Shown here piece by piece: positions 1 through 8,510 of a DNA stretch of 64,000 bases (its first letter is position 1; every line of letters begins with the position of its first letter). The stretch lies in NCBI RefSeq assembly GCF_017742215.1, contig NZ_JAGHKP010000004.1:310001-374000 (forward strand), written 5' to 3'. This stretch comes from Chitinophaga chungangae. Lineage in GTDB: Bacteria; Bacteroidota; Bacteroidia; Chitinophagales; Chitinophagaceae. A model generated the notes under the pieces. That model ran no database searches, was not told the DNA's origin, and saw nothing but the letters and a program-made list of their open reading frames with translations. The position numbers and the translations under genes were made by a program.

Positions 1-672
1 GCCGCGGGTTACCCGATCGGTCAGCAGCGCAGCCTCGTGAAATCCAAGATCTACCAGAACTGGGACGACGTGTATGCCAGCGTGCCAACGGAAAATAACG
101 ACATGCAGAAACTTCCGGGTTATTACGACCTCATGGACATGAATGCGGACGGCATCATCAAAAACAGCGACGACGTGGTGCCCGTGGGATATTCCGAAGT
201 GCCGCAAAACACCGCCGTGGTAACGCTCGGCACCAACTGGAAAGACTTCAGCTTCCTGGTGTCTTTCTACGGCGTGAACAATGCCAGCAGGGTGATCAAC
301 TTCCCGAACTTCCAGAACTACACGAATATTCTGTACGGCGACGGCAATTACTGGTCGAAAGACAATCCCAACTCCGGCGTATTCCTGCCGCGTTGGAGAA
401 CGCAGGCGGAGAACATCGGCGATTATTATCTCTACGATGCCTCTTACATCCGCCTCAGAACCGTGGAATTCGCATACGATTTCAACAGCCGGTACTCCTG
501 GATCAAACAGGTAGGTATCAATTCCATGCGGCTTTACCTCAACGGCAACAACCTGTTCTTCTGGTCTAAGCTCCCGGACGACAGGCAGGGCAGCTACTCC
601 GGCGGCAATGCTACGGAAGGCGCTTATCCCACCGTGAAAAGGATCAACCTGGGTATTGAACTTTCCTTCTAA
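1..672 (+). CDS. SusC-family TonB-dependent transporter, C-terminal part (5' end outside window)
   Basis: The frame is open from base 1 to a TAA at 670-672, giving the last 223 residues of an outer-membrane SusC/RagA-type beta-barrel that imports oligosaccharides using TonB energy. Visible is the calcium-loop-like segment common near the end of SusC barrels (DMNADGIIKNSDD), then alternating barrel strands, the YIRLRTVEFAYDF strand that matches the usual 'YlRLknv.lgY' signature, and a short GIELSF end with terminal Phe, as expected for BAM-inserted barrels. Signal peptide, regulatory domain and plug lie upstream of the window. The partner SusD starts 11 bases after the stop. The family is clear; the substrate is not. 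Confidence 0.93.
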   Translation, partial: AAGYPIGQQRSLVKSKIYQNWDDVYASVPTENNDMQKLPGYYDLMDMNADGIIKNSDDVVPVGYSEVPQNTAVVTLGTNWKDFSFLVSFYGVNNASRVINFPNFQNYTNILYGDGNYWSKDNPNSGVFLPRWRTQAENIGDYYLYDASYIRLRTVEFAYDFNSRYSWIKQVGINSMRLYLNGNNLFFWSKLPDDRQGSYSGGNATEGAYPTVKRINLGIELSF

Positions 673-683
673 AAAAATGAACC

Positions 684-2477
684 ATGAAGCATATTAAATT
701 CTATATCGTTTTTTTCATCGCGGTGCTGTGCTCCAGCTCCTGCGAGAAGTACCTGGACAGGGCGCCGGAAGCTGATATCAGCGAAAGGGAAGTGTTCGGC
801 AACTTCATCAGCTTCCAGGGGTTTGTGGAAGAGATGTACAACTGCATTATGGACCCCAACAAAGGCGGAGCCTGGAACGTGTACCTGTTTGCGGACGAAA
901 CGCTCAACAACTCTCCCTATAATTTCGACAACGGCAACTACTGGGGCGCCGAAGGGCTCTTTTACGGCCAGAATGTGAATACCACGGACAATAATCCCCG
1001 TTCCAAAAGAATATGGGAATATGCCTGGTACGCCATTGCAAAAGCCAATACCGCTATCGCCAGGATAGACCAGGATGGCCTGTTCCAGGGCACTGAAGAG
1101 GAAAAGAAGATCCTCAAGGGCCAGGCGCTTTTTTTCAGGGGATGGTTTTATTTCCAGATCGCGCAATACTGGGGCGGCATGCCTTATATCACGAGAGAGC
1201 TGAGCCCTACGGAAAGCCTGATCACCGAAGAATTCAACCGGCTTAATTTCCAGGAAACGGCGAAGAAGATGGCGGAAGATTTTCGTGCCGCCGCGGACCT
1301 GCTTCCCGCCAACTGGGACAACATTCCCGCCGGTGAAGCCACTTCCGGCCAGAACGCCACCAGGATCAATAAATACCATGCTTTGGGCTACCTGGGCAAG
1401 GCGCTGCTGTTTGCCGGCAGCCCGATGATCAACGAAGAAGCCACCGGCAGCAATTCCTTCGATCCCGCACTGTGCCAGCAGGCCGCGGAAGCGTTCGGCG
1501 AACTGCTTACGCTGGCGGACCAGACGGGCGATTACAAAATGCAGACCTGGAGCACCTGGACGGATAATTTCTGGCGCTGGAACAACGAACGCCCCGGCGG
1601 CACGGAAGTGATCATGGCGCCCACGATCTACGACAGGTCGCGCGTAAGATGGTCTACCCTCGGCGCCACCATGCCTTCGTCTTTCGGTCTGAATGCGGGC
1701 TCTTCCGCGGATGTGCCCACGCATAATTTCATAAAGAACTATGCCATGGCGAACGGTCTTCCCATTACGGACCCCGCTTCCGGGTACGATCCCAACGATC
1801 CCTGGACGGGCCGCGAGCCGCGGTTTTATAAAGACATCGTGGTGGACGGCGACAAAATATTCAGCTGCTCCTGCTCGGACGCAACGGCCCAGCTGTTCAA
1901 CGGCGGCCGTCACCGTTCGCAGATACAGCCGCCCAGCGTAACGGGTTATTACGCCAAAAGATATTCCCCGATGGACGCGAGCTTCACCGTATCCAAAGCC
2001 AACGGCCTCCAGGCTTATGTGCCTTACCTGCGCCTGGCAGACATTTACCTGATGTATGCGGAAGCGGTGCTGTACGCGCAGAACGGGGGCACGCCGCAGG
2101 CCACTTCCGGCAATTACAGCCTCACGGCCGAAGGTGCAATGAATATTGTGCGCAACAGGGCGCAACTGCCCAATCTCGACGCGAAATTTACCGCCAACAA
2201 ACAAGCGTTTTTCGAAGAGATCGTGCGGGAACGCGCCGTGGAACTGGCTTTTGAAGGCGCGCGTTTCCAGGACCTCCGCCGCTGGAACCGCAACGGCGAC
2301 CCGCGTTACCTGGATAAAACCGCCATCGACTTCGATCGCGGCCCCGACGGCAAGCCTGTCAACCTCCACGAGAGACTGATCATCAGAAGAGTAGCGCTGA
2401 AGAAACACAACTGGCTGCCCTTACAGGTCAAATTCATCAACCTTTATCAAGGTTTCCCGCAAAACCCGGGATGGTAA
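684..2477 (+). CDS. SusD-family glycan-binding lipoprotein
   Basis: A 597-residue SusD/RagB homologue, the surface lipoprotein that caps the SusC channel and binds glycan. The N terminus is a lipoprotein signal with Cys20 in CSSSC. TPR-like helices follow (for example QALFFRGWFYFQIAQYWGG). The C-terminal SusD signature ERAVELAFEGARFQDLRRW is present, as is the end QGFPQNPGW. A small cysteine cluster (SCSCSD) near residue 393-398 is unusual in this family and could form a disulfide. It follows the truncated SusC by 11 bases and precedes a second SusC by 31 bases, so it belongs to a tandem SusC/D operon. The ATG at 684 gives a clean signal peptide. Confidence 0.95.
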   Translation: MKHIKFYIVFFIAVLCSSSCEKYLDRAPEADISEREVFGNFISFQGFVEEMYNCIMDPNKGGAWNVYLFADETLNNSPYNFDNGNYWGAEGLFYGQNVNTTDNNPRSKRIWEYAWYAIAKANTAIARIDQDGLFQGTEEEKKILKGQALFFRGWFYFQIAQYWGGMPYITRELSPTESLITEEFNRLNFQETAKKMAEDFRAAADLLPANWDNIPAGEATSGQNATRINKYHALGYLGKALLFAGSPMINEEATGSNSFDPALCQQAAEAFGELLTLADQTGDYKMQTWSTWTDNFWRWNNERPGGTEVIMAPTIYDRSRVRWSTLGATMPSSFGLNAGSSADVPTHNFIKNYAMANGLPITDPASGYDPNDPWTGREPRFYKDIVVDGDKIFSCSCSDATAQLFNGGRHRSQIQPPSVTGYYAKRYSPMDASFTVSKANGLQAYVPYLRLADIYLMYAEAVLYAQNGGTPQATSGNYSLTAEGAMNIVRNRAQLPNLDAKFTANKQAFFEEIVRERAVELAFEGARFQDLRRWNRNGDPRYLDKTAIDFDRGPDGKPVNLHERLIIRRVALKKHNWLPLQVKFINLYQGFPQNPGW

Positions 2478-2508
2478 ATTTTCAGCATCAGATCAAAAAA
2501 ATTGACAA

Positions 2509-5500
2509 ATGAAATTCAGACATTCCATCATATTCACCTGCCTGAGCCTAATACTGCTCTGCATCCGCCCCGGCGCATCGGCGCAGGAAAAGGCGGTCAA
2601 GTCCCGGTTCACGCTTTTGGACGAAGCGGGGAAACCTGTAAAAAATGCGGACGTGTACAGCGGCAGCGCTTATGCGAAAAGCAATACGGAAGGGGTTTTC
2701 TCCATCGCCATAGACCCGGGCTCCAACCTGGTGGTGATCGCAAAGGGATTCCGCACGGCTTCCATCCCGTCTGCCGACATTTCGGAACAGCCCCGCATCA
2801 CGCTTCATAAAGCGGATGTGATGTATGAAGAAGAAGGCAGAACGAACGTTGCTTTTATGAAAGCATACCAGGGAGACATCGTGGGCTCCGTTACCAAACT
2901 CGATGTGGGTGAGATCCAGAAATACGATCATACCATCCGCCTGATAGACGTGATCGCCGGCCGCTCGCTCGGCATGATCGGCAACGACCGCATCAGGGGC
3001 CTCGGCCGCGGCATCACCGTGGAGGATATTACGGGCTCCGGTACCGGCAGGACCGTATTTGTAGTAGACGGCCTTCCCCGCGACATCGACAATATGCGGC
3101 TGACCGAAGTGGAAAGCATCACCATCCTCAAAGATGTGAACAGCGCCATCCTGTACGGTTCAGACGCTGTGAACGGCGTTGTGCTCATCACCACCAAACG
3201 AGGCGAAGCCTTCAAAAAAAGATCCGATTTCAGCGTCAACTACGGCATTTCCGTGCCGAGGGCGCTGCCGAAATACCTGAACTCCGCGGACTACATGACC
3301 TATTTCAACCAGGCCCGCGCCAACGACGGTTTAAGCCCGCAGTTCACCGAAGAGACCATCGAAAATTTCAGGACCGGTAACAAATACCGTTACCCGGACG
3401 TGGATTATTATTCCGACGCTTACCTGCGTTCTTTCAAAAACTATTACGACCTGAACGGTGAATTTTCAGGCGGCAACAATGTGGCGCAATATTATGCGAA
3501 CCTTGGGTGGAACACCGGCGGCAGCCTGCTGAACTTCGGCGAAGGCGCATCCGGCAGGAACAACCGGTTCAACGTGCGCGGCAACGTAGACCTGAAAGTG
3601 AACGACTGGATCAAAACCGCGGTAGACGTGGCCGGCGTATTCATTAACGACAAAGGCCCGCGCGGCAACTATTGGTCAGACGCCGCTTCCATCAGGCCGC
3701 ATGAATATTCGCCGCTGCTGCCCATCGACCTGATCGATCCGAACAACGCATTGCTGGCGGGCCGCAAAAACGATGTGGACGACAAATACCTGCTCGGCGG
3801 CGCATCCAACCGGCTTACCACGCCCTTCGGCAACGGTTTTTCCGGCGGCTCCAACGAACGCGTATCCCGCAACTTCTCCTTCAACAACCGCGTAAATGTG
3901 AAGCTGGACAAAGTTACGCCGGGCCTGTCTTTCCACACCAACGTAAGCTTCGATTATTTCGTGACCTACGACCAGACGGTTGCCAACGAATATTCCGTGT
4001 ACGAACCGGTGTGGAGCCCGACGGCAGACAGCATCGTGGACATTAAACAATACGGGAAAGATTCCAGGCCCGGCACGCAGGCTGTGGGCAACTCTTCTTT
4101 CCGCAGGAGGTTCGGCGCATACGGCATGCTCGGTTACGACAGGACCTTCAACGAACGTCATCACTTCACCGGATCGCTGCTCGGTTTCCTGGGCAATTAC
4201 AAGGTGGAAGGCGACTTCCAGGGCGTAAAACTCGCACATGCCGGCTTCCGGCTCGGATATGCCTACGATAAACGTTTCCTGGTGGATTTCAGCAGCGCTT
4301 ACGTGAGCTCCGTGAAACTGGCGGAAGGTAACCGCGGGCAGTTCTCTCCCTCCCTGGGCGTAGCCTGGGTGCTCAGCGAAGAAGATTTTCTTTCTTCCGC
4401 CAAAAACATCGACTATCTGAAACTGCGCGCATCTGCGGGTATCCTTAATTCAGATTTCCTGATCGACAACTTCTACCTGTACGACAACAGGTACGCGAAC
4501 TCCGGCAGCTACAACTGGTACGAAGGAGGCAGAAGCCGCAACGGCATCGCTTCCAGCTGGGGCAGCAATCCCAATCTCGGTTATGCCCGTCGTAAAGAAG
4601 TGACGCTCGGCGTGGAAGGTCTTTTCTTCAACAAAGTGCTGGGCGTGACCGCGAACGTTTTCTACGACGTTTACGACAACCTTATCACCAAACCTACCAC
4701 GCGTTACCCCAGTTTTTACACGGATTTCGTGCCGTATGAAAACTTCGGGGCGAACATGTACAAAGGCGTGGAGCTGGGCGTGGACGTTACGAAGAACTTC
4801 GGTAACTGGACCGTATTCGCAGGCGTGAATGTGTTGTATAACGTTTCCGAAGTGCGGAAGATGGACGAGGTATACAACAACGATTACCAATACAGGAAAG
4901 GCCATCCCACCGATGCGCGTTTCGGGCTGGAAGCGCTCGGGTTGTTCCAGGACGAAGCGGACATTGCCGCCAGCCCCGCACAAGCTTTCGGCGCGGTGCG
5001 GCCGGGAGATATCAAATACAAAGACCAGAACGGCGACAACATCGTGGACGAAAACGACGAAGTATATCTCAGCCGTTACCAGCAGCCCATTTCCGGCGGC
5101 CTGCAGATAAAGGTTTCTTACAAGAACCTTACGCTGTTCGCGCTGGGCGAGGCCAGTTACGGCGCGGAGGAATTTGTCAACAACAACTACTATTGGGTAG
5201 ACGGGAATGACAAATATTCCGAATTGGTGCGCGGCGCGTGGACGCCTGAAACCAAAGCTACCGCCACGTTTCCCAGGCTCAGTTCACAAACCAACAGCAA
5301 CAACCACCGCCAGTCTACCTTCTGGAAATACAAAAACGAATACTTCCAGATCCGCAGGGTGCAGCTGAGCTACGATATGCCTTCTTCCGTGAGCAAACTG
5401 CTGCTGATGAGGGCCCTTAACGTTTTCGTGGACGCCAGCAACCTTTATCAGTTCAGCCCCAGCAGGCAGATCCGCGAGCTGAACATCGGCGGTGAGCCCA

Positions 5501-5541
5501 GCTACCGCGTGTATTCCATTGGCCTGAACGCCAGCTTTTAA
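2509..5541 (+). CDS. SusC-family TonB-dependent transporter
   Basis: A 1010-residue outer-membrane transporter with a signal peptide ending near ASA-QE (about residue 26). A carboxypeptidase-regulatory-like beta-sandwich lies at about 35-100, the plug at about 115-230 and the barrel to the end. The plug contains VVDGLPRDI and ILKDVNSAILYGSDAVNG (about 206-223), a variant of the usual LKDA..A.YGSRGANG motif. A calcium-loop-like DQNGDNIVDENDE sits in the C-terminal barrel, and the protein ends in Phe. The regulatory domain is degenerate compared with the usual 'G.V.D..G.PLpGvtV' form. It is followed after 19 bases by its own SusD. Substrate unknown. Confidence 0.95.
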   Translation: MKFRHSIIFTCLSLILLCIRPGASAQEKAVKSRFTLLDEAGKPVKNADVYSGSAYAKSNTEGVFSIAIDPGSNLVVIAKGFRTASIPSADISEQPRITLHKADVMYEEEGRTNVAFMKAYQGDIVGSVTKLDVGEIQKYDHTIRLIDVIAGRSLGMIGNDRIRGLGRGITVEDITGSGTGRTVFVVDGLPRDIDNMRLTEVESITILKDVNSAILYGSDAVNGVVLITTKRGEAFKKRSDFSVNYGISVPRALPKYLNSADYMTYFNQARANDGLSPQFTEETIENFRTGNKYRYPDVDYYSDAYLRSFKNYYDLNGEFSGGNNVAQYYANLGWNTGGSLLNFGEGASGRNNRFNVRGNVDLKVNDWIKTAVDVAGVFINDKGPRGNYWSDAASIRPHEYSPLLPIDLIDPNNALLAGRKNDVDDKYLLGGASNRLTTPFGNGFSGGSNERVSRNFSFNNRVNVKLDKVTPGLSFHTNVSFDYFVTYDQTVANEYSVYEPVWSPTADSIVDIKQYGKDSRPGTQAVGNSSFRRRFGAYGMLGYDRTFNERHHFTGSLLGFLGNYKVEGDFQGVKLAHAGFRLGYAYDKRFLVDFSSAYVSSVKLAEGNRGQFSPSLGVAWVLSEEDFLSSAKNIDYLKLRASAGILNSDFLIDNFYLYDNRYANSGSYNWYEGGRSRNGIASSWGSNPNLGYARRKEVTLGVEGLFFNKVLGVTANVFYDVYDNLITKPTTRYPSFYTDFVPYENFGANMYKGVELGVDVTKNFGNWTVFAGVNVLYNVSEVRKMDEVYNNDYQYRKGHPTDARFGLEALGLFQDEADIAASPAQAFGAVRPGDIKYKDQNGDNIVDENDEVYLSRYQQPISGGLQIKVSYKNLTLFALGEASYGAEEFVNNNYYWVDGNDKYSELVRGAWTPETKATATFPRLSSQTNSNNHRQSTFWKYKNEYFQIRRVQLSYDMPSSVSKLLLMRALNVFVDASNLYQFSPSRQIRELNIGGEPSYRVYSIGLNASF

Positions 5542-5560
5542 TGACCGAAAAAAGAATGTT

Positions 5561-7321
5561 ATGAAAATATTCAAAATACCGCTGTTCGTACTTGCCGCAA
5601 GCCTGTTGTGCTCCTGCGAAAAGCTCTTCAACCCGAACAACGATAACCACAGCACGCTGGACAGGGTGTATGTCGATCCCGCTTATGCGGAAGGGCTGCT
5701 CATCAAAGCGTATACCTACATCCCCACGAACGATTACCCGTACAACGAAATTGCGACCGACGACGCCGCCACCAACGATAAGTTCAGCGCGCATCTCCGG
5801 ATGGCCACCGGCGGCTGGAGCGCTCTTTCAAACCCGGAAAGCCTTTGGGATAACGCCAACCGGGCGATCATGTACGCCAACCAGTTCCTGGACGTGGTGG
5901 AGATCGTTCCCTGGAAATACACCGATCCCCAGCTGAACGCCCTGTACATCCGCCGTCTGAAAGGCGAGGCGCTGGCATTGCGCGGCATGTTCAAATATTA
6001 TCTCCTTCGAAACCACGGCGGTTATGGTTCAAACGGCGAACTGCTGGGTTTCCCGATCTATAACGAGTTCCTTGCTACCCCGGAACAATTCGCAACCCCG
6101 CGAAGCAGTTTTGCGGAAAGCCTGAAAAGCACGTACGACGACCTGGACAGCGCGCTGGCGCTGCTGTCTCCCGATTACGGGAACATCGGCAGCCCGATAG
6201 ACCTGCCGCCCGGGTTCACCGATATCACAGACATCGACAAATACAACACCGTATTCGGCGAAGTTACCCAGCAGCGCATCAGCGGGCGCATCACCCTCGC
6301 AATAAAAGCGCGCACGGCGTTGCTGGCCGCCAGCCCCGCGTTCAATTCCGGCAACGACCCGCTGCTGTGGGAAAATGCCGCGAAACTGACCGCCGATGTG
6401 CTGGCCCAGATCGGCGGGATAGATGGTCTCGATCCTAAAGGAAATATATTTTATCTCAAGGCACAGGTAGACAATGCAAACCTTACCGCTGGCGATAAAA
6501 TGGATATTCCCGAAATGCTCTGGCGCCGGCCGGTCTACACGAACCGCGTAAGAGAGCAGGATAATTTCCCGCCCACTTTGTTTGGAAGAGGAGAGATCAA
6601 TCCCTCGCAGAACCTGGTAGACGCTTTCCCGATGAAAAACGGCTATCCCATTACCGAGGCGGCATCAGGTTTTGATGCGGCTAATCCTTACACCGGCAGG
6701 GACCCGCGGCTGGCTTTATACATCGTGTATAACGGCAGCAAAATGCGGAATACCACCATCAATACCGGCGTTGGCGCCGGAAACGACGGGCTGGACGCCT
6801 TGCCGAGCTCTACCCGTACGGGTTATTATCTTAAAAAGCTGTTGCGTGAAGACGTGAATGTCAATCCTGTTTCTACGTCTGACCAAAAACATTTTAACAC
6901 GCATATCCGTTACACGGAACTTTTCCTGAATTACGCCGAAGCCGCCAACGAAGCCTGGGGCCCGGATGGTACGGGATCGCAGACGTATTCCGCAAGAAAC
7001 GTAATAGCCGCCATCCGGAAACGCGCCGGCATTACGCAGCCGGACGATTACCTGCAGTCCGTATCCGGGAAAGACGCCATGCGCCAGCTGATACACAACG
7101 AAAGAAGGCTGGAGCTTTGTTTTGAAGGTTTCCGTTTCTGGGACCTTCGCCGCTGGAACGTAAGCCTCAACGAGCCGCTGAAAGGCGTGAAGATCGTCAA
7201 TGGGACTTATGAGTATTTCACTGTTGAAGAGCGTGCGTATAACAACAGCTACATGCACTACGGGCCCCTTCCCGACCGTGAGATTTCCAAATTTAATCTC
7301 ATCCAGAACAAGGGCTGGTAG
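5561..7321 (+). CDS. SusD-family glycan-binding lipoprotein
   Basis: A 586-residue SusD homologue pairing with the SusC just upstream (19-base gap). The signal peptide ends at CSC (Cys17 or Cys19 lipidated). TPR-type helices include GEALALRGMFKYYLLRNHGG, and the C-terminal signature is NERRLELCFEGFRFWDLRRW. It ends FNLIQNKGW, the usual SusD tail. It should sit on the cell surface as the lid of the transporter. A DUF1735-type lipoprotein starts 31 bases downstream and is probably in the same transcript. Confidence 0.95.
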   Translation: MKIFKIPLFVLAASLLCSCEKLFNPNNDNHSTLDRVYVDPAYAEGLLIKAYTYIPTNDYPYNEIATDDAATNDKFSAHLRMATGGWSALSNPESLWDNANRAIMYANQFLDVVEIVPWKYTDPQLNALYIRRLKGEALALRGMFKYYLLRNHGGYGSNGELLGFPIYNEFLATPEQFATPRSSFAESLKSTYDDLDSALALLSPDYGNIGSPIDLPPGFTDITDIDKYNTVFGEVTQQRISGRITLAIKARTALLAASPAFNSGNDPLLWENAAKLTADVLAQIGGIDGLDPKGNIFYLKAQVDNANLTAGDKMDIPEMLWRRPVYTNRVREQDNFPPTLFGRGEINPSQNLVDAFPMKNGYPITEAASGFDAANPYTGRDPRLALYIVYNGSKMRNTTINTGVGAGNDGLDALPSSTRTGYYLKKLLREDVNVNPVSTSDQKHFNTHIRYTELFLNYAEAANEAWGPDGTGSQTYSARNVIAAIRKRAGITQPDDYLQSVSGKDAMRQLIHNERRLELCFEGFRFWDLRRWNVSLNEPLKGVKIVNGTYEYFTVEERAYNNSYMHYGPLPDREISKFNLIQNKGW

Positions 7322-7352
7322 TAACCATTCTAATATCTCTAAAGCTAGAAGC

Positions 7353-8366
7353 ATGAAAAAGATTCTGATGATATTTGCGATTCTTGCATTGGGGCTGCAC
7401 GCCTGCAAGAACTTTGAGATCACCCACCCGGACTTCAAGTATACTTCCGGTTTCTTTCCCTACCAGTTTCCCGTAAGAACCCTTGTTCTGGGAGATTATA
7501 TCTTCGATAATACGAACGATAACAATCACCGGTTCGTGATATCCGCGCATCTCGGCGGCCTGTATGAGAACGATAAGGACAGGACGTTCGACATCGAGGT
7601 GGACAACCGGCTGGCGGACCGCCTGCTTTTCACCGCCAACGGCGATACCGTGCGCGCGTTGCCCGTGAAGTATTATACGCTCGGCTCCAGCAAGATCGTA
7701 ATTCCTAAAGGCGAAATGCACGCAGGCGTTGTGGTGCAGCTGACGGACGAATTTTTTGAAGACCCGCAGGCCATTGCGCTGAACTATGTGGTGCCGATCA
7801 AACTGAAAGGCTCCAATGATGTGGATTCGATCCTGACGGGACAGTCCGACAATCCTGCCGCGGACCCGCGCCAGCCTGCCCAGTGGGCGGTTGCGCCGAA
7901 AGATTTCGCGATGTTCGGCATAAAGTTCATCAACGAATTTCACGCGTCTTACTTCCATTACGGGCACAGCGAAGTGAAGGATGCGTCGAACACCGTGCTG
8001 GAAGACACCGTTTATGAAAACAGATTTCTAACCAGCAACCCTATTACAAGGCTTGCCACTACAGGCCGGCAGCAGGTATCCACCACCATTTTTCTCCGGT
8101 CTTCGGTAATGACCGGCGATGTGACCATGCTGCTGAGCTTTAATGGCAACAATTGCACGATATCTGCGCCCACTGGCGCGGGGTATACCATTACCGGCAC
8201 CGGGGAGTTTAAAAAAGAAGCCTATGAATGGGGCGGTAAACCGCGGAACGGCATTGTGCTGAACTATACCGTATCACGCGGCGGACAAACATATACGGCC
8301 AGCGATGTACTGGTAGTGCGCGACAGGGAAGTGGTGATGGAAACCTACCAGCCGGTGGCCTATTGA
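7353..8366 (+). CDS. DUF1735-type (BT_3987-like) surface lipoprotein
   Basis: A 337-residue lipoprotein (signal to Cys18 in LHAC). The frame is open from 7200, but the ATG at 7353 gives the signal peptide MKKILMIFAILALG and avoids overlap with SusD. The N-terminal half, with the VVIPIKL-like strand NYVVPIKLKG, resembles DUF1735. The C-terminal half is a second beta domain of the DUF5627 type, with TGTGEFKKEAYEWGGKPRNG. Such proteins are encoded directly after SusC/SusD in many PULs and are thought to be extra glycan-binding or surface-scaffold lipoproteins; that role is family inference. A terminator follows about 35 bases after the stop, so this is the last gene of the operon. An 11-12-base T run follows the stop directly. 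Confidence 0.8.
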   Translation: MKKILMIFAILALGLHACKNFEITHPDFKYTSGFFPYQFPVRTLVLGDYIFDNTNDNNHRFVISAHLGGLYENDKDRTFDIEVDNRLADRLLFTANGDTVRALPVKYYTLGSSKIVIPKGEMHAGVVVQLTDEFFEDPQAIALNYVVPIKLKGSNDVDSILTGQSDNPAADPRQPAQWAVAPKDFAMFGIKFINEFHASYFHYGHSEVKDASNTVLEDTVYENRFLTSNPITRLATTGRQQVSTTIFLRSSVMTGDVTMLLSFNGNNCTISAPTGAGYTITGTGEFKKEAYEWGGKPRNGIVLNYTVSRGGQTYTASDVLVVRDREVVMETYQPVAY

Positions 8367-8400
8367 TTTTTTTTTTTGAATGTAACGCTTAGAACTAAGA

Positions 8401-8430
8401 GGGACTGCCTGTCAAGGTAGTTCCTTTTTT
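8401..8430 (+). terminator. Rho-independent terminator after the DUF1735 gene
   Basis: GGGACTGCC, loop TGTCAA, then GGTAGTTCC forms a 9-bp stem (two G-U pairs), followed directly by six T. It closes the SusC/D operon of 1-8366 and separates it from the GH106 gene. Confidence 0.8.
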
Positions 8431-8510
8431 ATGCGGTATGCAAACTCCGGCTGGCGGGCCGTGCGGTTCAAATTCCTTATCTTGTTATTGCTTTCAACAA
8501 GACGGCGTTT

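Noticed and set aside
669..2408. Long minus-strand open frame (579 codons) opposite the first SusD
   Set aside because: It mirrors a clear SusD gene, has no recognisable domain and arises from GC-rich codon use. The same applies to long antisense frames at 37018-38625, 53701-55041 and 16459-17610.
8364..8377. Run of 11-12 T right after the DUF1735 stop as a terminator
   Set aside because: Only a 3-bp hairpin precedes it; the better terminator is at 8401-8430. It may be a simple homopolymer.
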